DNA of 45,063 nucleotides, from positions 1-45,063 of IMG/VR virus record IMGVR_UViG_3300036770_001504; one strand, given 5' to 3'. The stretch comes from a virus. Shown piece after piece: positions 40,110 through 45,063 of the stretch; the stretch's first letter is position 1; the number at the start of each line of letters is the position of its first letter. The notes beneath the pieces were generated by a model that saw only the letters and a program-made list of their open reading frames with translations, was not told the DNA's origin and made no database searches. A program made the translations under genes and the position numbers.

Positions 40110-43100
40110 TGTTTCAGAACGAAGATTTAAAATCTCATCTAGAATCATCTAGTACAGTAAAAACACAAGCAGCAATTATTGCTGAGTGGAATATGAATAC
40201 TGCAGACAATATATTTAAAATAGGTAACTATAGATATAGGCCTACTGCTTCAAACAATACTGAAGACCCAGATTTTAAATATAAGATTATTCCAAATACA
40301 TTCGATGTAAATGATGTGGGAAATTTTTATACTGGAGCAACAGACTCAGATGTAAAAATAGACGGTGGAATAAATCCAGTAGATAATGAGCAACCATGGT
40401 TTTTATTGTCACAAAACCAAAAAAACAAAATGCTTTATTCTTTAGAGGATTGTTTTAAGCGTTTTAGACCAAGGTCGGGAATTAATAAGGCAGTTGCTAT
40501 GCCAGGTAGAAAATTACATCACTCAAATCTAAATATGTCAAACAGACCACGATACTATATGGCAGATAAGAACGATAACTTCAAATATTGGACCTCATAT
40601 AGAAAAGAGTCTGGAGAAGAAAGGGGCATAGCAAATATACCTCTTAATGGCCAACATTACATTAAAGATGCCTGCCCATTTGTTGTGTATGAAAACGAAG
40701 TCCCTGCTAACAGAGTTGTAATTAAAATGCAAACAAATGTTGGGTCTATTGATCTTGGCCCATTCTCAAATGCTTCTGGATCATTTTCTGATCCTTTGTA
40801 TGGAGATGAAAATAGAACCGTACCATCAAAATGGAAGATTCAACATTTAAAAGGCAATAACTGGGTTGATGTTATTAGTTTTAATTCTTCTTCACGCAGA
40901 AGTAACGGAACACAAATTATTAAAAATGATGGATATGTAGAATTGGCTTATGGGCTAAAGGTTCCAGACAAATATAAAGATATTTTTATTAGAGCAGAAG
41001 AATATAATAATGAATCATTTTTACCAGAAAAAGCAATTAATGGATATGCTTATTTAATAAAAGAAAACGATAACGATCTTGGGGTTTATCATATTTGGGT
41101 AGATGGGACTTGGCAAACCTTTGTTCCAGAATATGGCTGGTATCTTGAAGAAGAAACAGTTACAAGATTAACTAACTTTGTAACAGATTTAACAGACCCC
41201 ATTAGTTTTACATCACCAACTGATGGAAGTAATATATTCAGAGAGTTTGAAAAAATCAGGGGAGTCAGGGTAGTTGTTGAAACTATGAACAAAGTAAACT
41301 CTACTTTTGATCTAATAGAAATATCTCCAAGGCTAGTTGTTGATATATCAGAAAAGGCTGTATCTTTTAATGTACAAAAAATAGCATCAGATCTTGGAAC
41401 TAGTGGTTTGCCAGTTGGACAACTTTTGGCATCTATCGGAAGTCTTGATATTTTTGATTATGACGATGCGTTTAACGATAATAATACTGGAAGCCTTGTA
41501 AATAATTACTTATCAAATAATATACAATTTAAGTTTTATGATGTTGTAGTAAATGTAGACGGATATGATTATTTGATTCCATTAAAAACTTTATACTCTG
41601 AAGGTTTTCCACAATATACGCCAGGAGAAAGAAGGGTTACTCTTGAATTAAGAGATCTATATTTTTATTTTGAATCAATAAAGGCTCCAGAGATGCTGGT
41701 TACAAATGTATCATTGAGTTATGCTATATCACTTTTGCTAGACTCTGTAGGTTTTTCAAATTATACTTTCAAAAGAATTGATCAAGAAAAAGAATTAATA
41801 ATTCCATTTTTCTATATAGCACCAGATAAAACTGTGGCAGACATATTAAACGATTTAGCGGTATCAACACAAACTGCAATGTTTTTTGATGAGTATAATA
41901 ATTTTGTAATGATGAGTAAAAACTACATGATGCCATCAAATGGCGAAAGAGATGTAGACTTTACGCTATACGGAACAAATGACTTTGTGGATTCTGGTGT
42001 TATTGAAAATCAAAATGCAAATGTTAAACTTACAAACATTATAGACATTGCCTCTACAGACAAAAATATTTTTAACGACGGCAAAATCAATTATACAAAT
42101 AGATATATTCAAAGATCATACGGCAGTTTAAAGCAAGCCACAATGATAGATAATGAGGCTGCTGCTAAAAACTGGATATATAAACCAGCACTGCTTTGGG
42201 AGATAACTGGAGATCAATCTCTTAGGTCTATAAATGAAGAAACGTCAACTCAGTCTAAATATAGTTTATCGGCTATACCATTAAATTCTGATATATCAGC
42301 AAATGTTCCGTCAGTTGTAAATAATCAACTAATAAACAACGTCATAGATTTGGGAGAGGCTGTTTATTGGCTTGGAAGACATGCTGGATATTTTTATGCC
42401 AACGGAGAAATTATTAGGTTTGATGCTATTCAATACAATATTCCAGGAGCGGAAAAAACAATTATTAGAGAAGAATCAAATGGAACATCAACATTTACAA
42501 CCGAAATATCTGGGGCAATTGGAAATGTATGGATAAGTAGTAATCAAGAGTACCAATATTATATGTCTAAACTTCCTTTTAATGGAAAGATATATCCAAC
42601 TGGACTAGTTAGAATTTATACAGAGCCAAAATATGAGGAGATTGATGGAATCACCATTATGAAAAATGGCGAGGTAGCACGACATGGTCGTGGACAATTC
42701 TCTACTCCAGTATTAGAACACAAGGCTGGACTAAACAGTTATTGGTCTAATAACTCTTATATTCGAGGTATGGAGATGGAGTCTAAGCATATTTTTGGAT
42801 TAATTGATGGAGATATCCTAGACAATACAGATATTGCTGAACTATCATTAACAACTAATGCAGCAGGAATAAGCAACACAAGAGCAAGAGAAAATGTAAG
42901 AACTGGTGTAATAAAAAACTTTTTGTCAACCTCATATACAAATGAAGTTCAGAATAATACCATAAAGTCAACACAGACTGGATCAGTTCAGGCTTCTGCC
43001 CTTGTAATGAGTGGTCCGTCTTTTAGTACGACAGAAACTCCGATAGACTTTGTTTCATATCAGTATAAAGCGCTTGACAATAAGTTTAAGCATTTTGGAA

Positions 43101-44518
43101 CTAGGATGAGAATTATTGGAAAGGTAGAGTCTAGCGAGACAAGAGGTCAAACTGCAATCAATGCAACGCCTTATTACGTTTTATCTGGTTCACAACCCAA
43201 TCAAAGTTTAAATATATCTGGAGGCTCTGGCGGAATTGCTGTGATGGTTAATCCAGATACAAACGTTGGTTATTACTTTGAAATTATAGCCCTAACAGAA
43301 AGAAATGTTAGTGAATACTCTACAGAAGCAGACATACTTCATAATATAGTTTTTTATAAAATTTATGCTGACTCATCTGGAAATGCCATACCAATAAAAC
43401 TTTGGGGCGGATTGGGAAATATAATTGTTGACGACGGAAAGTTTACTGGACAATATAGATTTGTAGGAGAAGAGAATCCAACAGTTTATGATCTTGCCGT
43501 TGAGTACCAAGACATAGGATCAACAAGAAGATTCTATCTTTATATAAATAACAAACTTATAGAGGTGGTAGATGATACCAGTCCATTACCAATCTATAAT
43601 AATATGGCCCTGTTTGTTCGTGGCGGATCTAAGTGTATGTTTGAAAACGTTTATGCATTAACAAATAACTATAGTCAAAATACTGTTTTTGCTTTAGATA
43701 CTCCAGTAGCAGCAGCCTTTGGAGACGATGAAATTAATGCAAATGAATCGTTTAGAAAATATGCAATGAGTGGAGTTGTTCAGTCAACATATCTTGCGGG
43801 GTTAAGTACCAATCAGCCACCAAAATTTAATATGTATTTTGAAGAGTTTGGAACAATTATGAGAGAGGCTGCGTACTTAAAGGTAAGATATGACAAAGCC
43901 TATCCAGCATTATATGCACAGATATCTCCAACATTTAACAGAATAAAGGGCTATGTTGTTTCTGGATTTAGAGCAGGATCTTACGGTGCAGAATTTTTAA
44001 TATTTAATTCTACTGATACAACTCTTAATTTAGACGAAACGAGCGGTAACTATTTAAGAATTCAAGGAATTACATTTACACAACAATCAACAAATGAGTT
44101 AAGTGTTGATAATTATTTTGCTAAAAATAGCAACTTTTCTGATCCAGAAATTAGCAAGAGCGGAATTATAATTTCTCCACTTAGGGCACAGAAGGATTAT
44201 GATAAAATCAAAACAAGCAGACTGACTTACGGTAAAAAAGAATTTGTCATAGATCCACAATACATTCAAACAGAGGATGATGCAAAAGACCTAATGTCAT
44301 GGATTATTCAAAAAGTAATGAGGCCAAGAAAAAATGTGGGTGTTTCAATATTTAGCACACCCATTATCCAGTTGGGAGACATAGTAAATATTGTTTATAA
44401 AAATGAATTAGAGCAAAATGTTATAGCGCCAGAAACATCAAACTTTGTGGTATATAATATAGAATATTCTAGGGATATAGGTGGACCTAACATGACCCTA
44501 TATTTGAGTGAGGTATAA
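40109..44518 (+). CDS. Large tail-associated/minor tail protein
   Basis: A 1469-residue protein. Residues 1-420 are a beta-rich adhesin-like part. The centre (about 480-700) has the hub-type region with TVADILNDLAVSTQTAMFFDEYNNFVM, and DFVDSGVIENQNANVKLTNI. The region about 960-1190 is a LamG/jelly-roll (YYFEIIALTERN, YDLAVEYQDIG, RRFYLYINNKLIEVVDD, NMALFVRGGSKCMFENVYA). The C-terminus (1350-1469) is LMSWIIQKVMRPRKNVGVSIFSTPIIQLGDIVNIVYKN, a gp27-like end. It should form the tail tip and contact the cell surface. No peptidase motif was recognised. Confidence 0.75.
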   Translation: MFQNEDLKSHLESSSTVKTQAAIIAEWNMNTADNIFKIGNYRYRPTASNNTEDPDFKYKIIPNTFDVNDVGNFYTGATDSDVKIDGGINPVDNEQPWFLLSQNQKNKMLYSLEDCFKRFRPRSGINKAVAMPGRKLHHSNLNMSNRPRYYMADKNDNFKYWTSYRKESGEERGIANIPLNGQHYIKDACPFVVYENEVPANRVVIKMQTNVGSIDLGPFSNASGSFSDPLYGDENRTVPSKWKIQHLKGNNWVDVISFNSSSRRSNGTQIIKNDGYVELAYGLKVPDKYKDIFIRAEEYNNESFLPEKAINGYAYLIKENDNDLGVYHIWVDGTWQTFVPEYGWYLEEETVTRLTNFVTDLTDPISFTSPTDGSNIFREFEKIRGVRVVVETMNKVNSTFDLIEISPRLVVDISEKAVSFNVQKIASDLGTSGLPVGQLLASIGSLDIFDYDDAFNDNNTGSLVNNYLSNNIQFKFYDVVVNVDGYDYLIPLKTLYSEGFPQYTPGERRVTLELRDLYFYFESIKAPEMLVTNVSLSYAISLLLDSVGFSNYTFKRIDQEKELIIPFFYIAPDKTVADILNDLAVSTQTAMFFDEYNNFVMMSKNYMMPSNGERDVDFTLYGTNDFVDSGVIENQNANVKLTNIIDIASTDKNIFNDGKINYTNRYIQRSYGSLKQATMIDNEAAAKNWIYKPALLWEITGDQSLRSINEETSTQSKYSLSAIPLNSDISANVPSVVNNQLINNVIDLGEAVYWLGRHAGYFYANGEIIRFDAIQYNIPGAEKTIIREESNGTSTFTTEISGAIGNVWISSNQEYQYYMSKLPFNGKIYPTGLVRIYTEPKYEEIDGITIMKNGEVARHGRGQFSTPVLEHKAGLNSYWSNNSYIRGMEMESKHIFGLIDGDILDNTDIAELSLTTNAAGISNTRARENVRTGVIKNFLSTSYTNEVQNNTIKSTQTGSVQASALVMSGPSFSTTETPIDFVSYQYKALDNKFKHFGTRMRIIGKVESSETRGQTAINATPYYVLSGSQPNQSLNISGGSGGIAVMVNPDTNVGYYFEIIALTERNVSEYSTEADILHNIVFYKIYADSSGNAIPIKLWGGLGNIIVDDGKFTGQYRFVGEENPTVYDLAVEYQDIGSTRRFYLYINNKLIEVVDDTSPLPIYNNMALFVRGGSKCMFENVYALTNNYSQNTVFALDTPVAAAFGDDEINANESFRKYAMSGVVQSTYLAGLSTNQPPKFNMYFEEFGTIMREAAYLKVRYDKAYPALYAQISPTFNRIKGYVVSGFRAGSYGAEFLIFNSTDTTLNLDETSGNYLRIQGITFTQQSTNELSVDNYFAKNSNFSDPEISKSGIIISPLRAQKDYDKIKTSRLTYGKKEFVIDPQYIQTEDDAKDLMSWIIQKVMRPRKNVGVSIFSTPIIQLGDIVNIVYKNELEQNVIAPETSNFVVYNIEYSRDIGGPNMTLYLSEV

Positions 44519-44519
44519 A

Positions 44520-45023
44520 ATGGCAGAAGTAAATGCAACACCTAATCTACCAAGGCTAGTAATCCCAGAGTCCGTAGAAGTAAAAAATGTAAAGCCAGCA
44601 ACCCCAGATGTAATTTTGTTTGATGATGAGTCTGTTCCAATTGAGGTAATGACTGACCTTATATTTGAAAATATTGGAGGGCAGGAATTAATAAATATCG
44701 TAAGATCAGATATAGTAAATGGACAAGATGTAATATATCAGCCAATCAAGAATTTAAGTAGTGTATATTTTCAGTATAACCCACAAAATATATTAGGTCT
44801 TCAGGATATAGATTTTAATTATTTTAAAAAGTTTCCTATTAATTTTGCAAACAAGGTGCCAGAATGCGGAACTGGGCCAGACTGTTCTATAGTATATATT
44901 GACTCAGAAACGGGTAATTTGATAATAAATGTAGTGAATATGGCAAACGACGAACAGGTAGAGGTTTCAATAATAGCAGACGGGGCAGTGTTAGATGATA
45001 CAATATACGAGGTGAATTTATGA
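44520..45023 (+). CDS. Minor tail/baseplate protein
   Basis: A 167-residue acidic protein (PRLVIPESVEVKNVKPATPDVILFDDESVPIEVMTDLIFENIGGQE, YFQYNPQNILGLQDIDFNYFKKF). The start at ATG 44520 is chosen over an upstream GTG at 44508 because GAGG lies 6 nt before it. No family is recognised; position after the tail tip protein suggests a baseplate component. It overlaps the next gene (ATGA). Confidence 0.6.
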   Translation: MAEVNATPNLPRLVIPESVEVKNVKPATPDVILFDDESVPIEVMTDLIFENIGGQELINIVRSDIVNGQDVIYQPIKNLSSVYFQYNPQNILGLQDIDFNYFKKFPINFANKVPECGTGPDCSIVYIDSETGNLIINVVNMANDEQVEVSIIADGAVLDDTIYEVNL

Positions 45024-45063
45024 TAACTAATACAGGCAAAAGCATATTGGCAAAGTACTTAAT
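45020..45063 (+). CDS. Minor tail protein, 5' end only (partial)
   Basis: It starts in an ATGA overlap and reads MITNTGKSILAKYL before the window ends. Proteins starting with this type of sequence (GK.ILAKYL) are common minor tail proteins of actinophages. Only 14 residues are available. Confidence 0.6.
   Translation, partial: MITNTGKSILAKYL

Noticed and set aside
1-45063. tRNA genes, integrase or attachment sites
   Set aside because: No cloverleaf-like sequence, recombinase motif or candidate att repeat was seen while reading both strands; a dedicated scan was not possible.

Overview
This 45 kb window is a block of virion structural genes from a tailed double-stranded DNA phage with a siphovirus-like, very long non-contractile tail. 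It is AT-rich and gene-dense: only one gene lies on the minus strand, and most neighbours overlap by ATGA or TAATG junctions. A portal, prohead protease, HK97-type major capsid protein, connector genes, tail tube, 2353-residue tape measure and distal tail genes follow one another in classical order. No terminase, integrase, polymerase, tRNA or CRISPR array is visible. The host is probably an actinobacterium with a low G+C genome, for example a freshwater lineage. I infer this from the apparent leaderless genes, the class II monomeric ribonucleotide reductase, and small head genes of a type I associate with actinophages. This is not proof.

Layout: 1-14415 holds about a dozen fibre, appendage and virion-decoration genes. 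They include a collagen-like protein, a PASTA protein with about 78 tripeptide repeats, coiled or modular fibres, and a fibronectin-III protein with FSPFG repeats and a C-terminal Hint (intein-like) domain. A separate Hint protein, a 2-oxoglutarate/Fe(II) oxygenase and a minus-strand secreted lysozyme sit between these fibres. After a strong terminator (14429-14460), 14490-19147 is a metabolic island: two tandem paralogous 2OG oxygenases, a small Cys/His protein, ribonucleotide reductase, and two more oxygenase-fold proteins. A large minor tail or lectin-like protein (19163-22852) leads into the head module (22871-30538), and the tail module follows (30608 to the window end, where the last gene is cut).

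Regulation: at least fifteen genes are preceded by an extended -10 box of the form TGnTATAAT or TGnTATACT, usually without a clear -35. In several cases the box ends 6-8 nt before the start codon with no Shine-Dalgarno, which predicts leaderless mRNAs. The major capsid and tail tube genes are bounded by terminator hairpins, and fresh promoters follow the capsid and tube terminators.

Points most worth a second look: Hint domains next to 2OG oxygenases at two separate loci among fibre genes; the NTV/NTQ/DTV tripeptide-repeat protein with cysteine-rich beads; a cluster of consensus DnaA boxes between portal and protease; a nested scaffold start inside the protease gene; and two separate paralogous tail assembly chaperones where most siphophages use a ribosomal frameshift.
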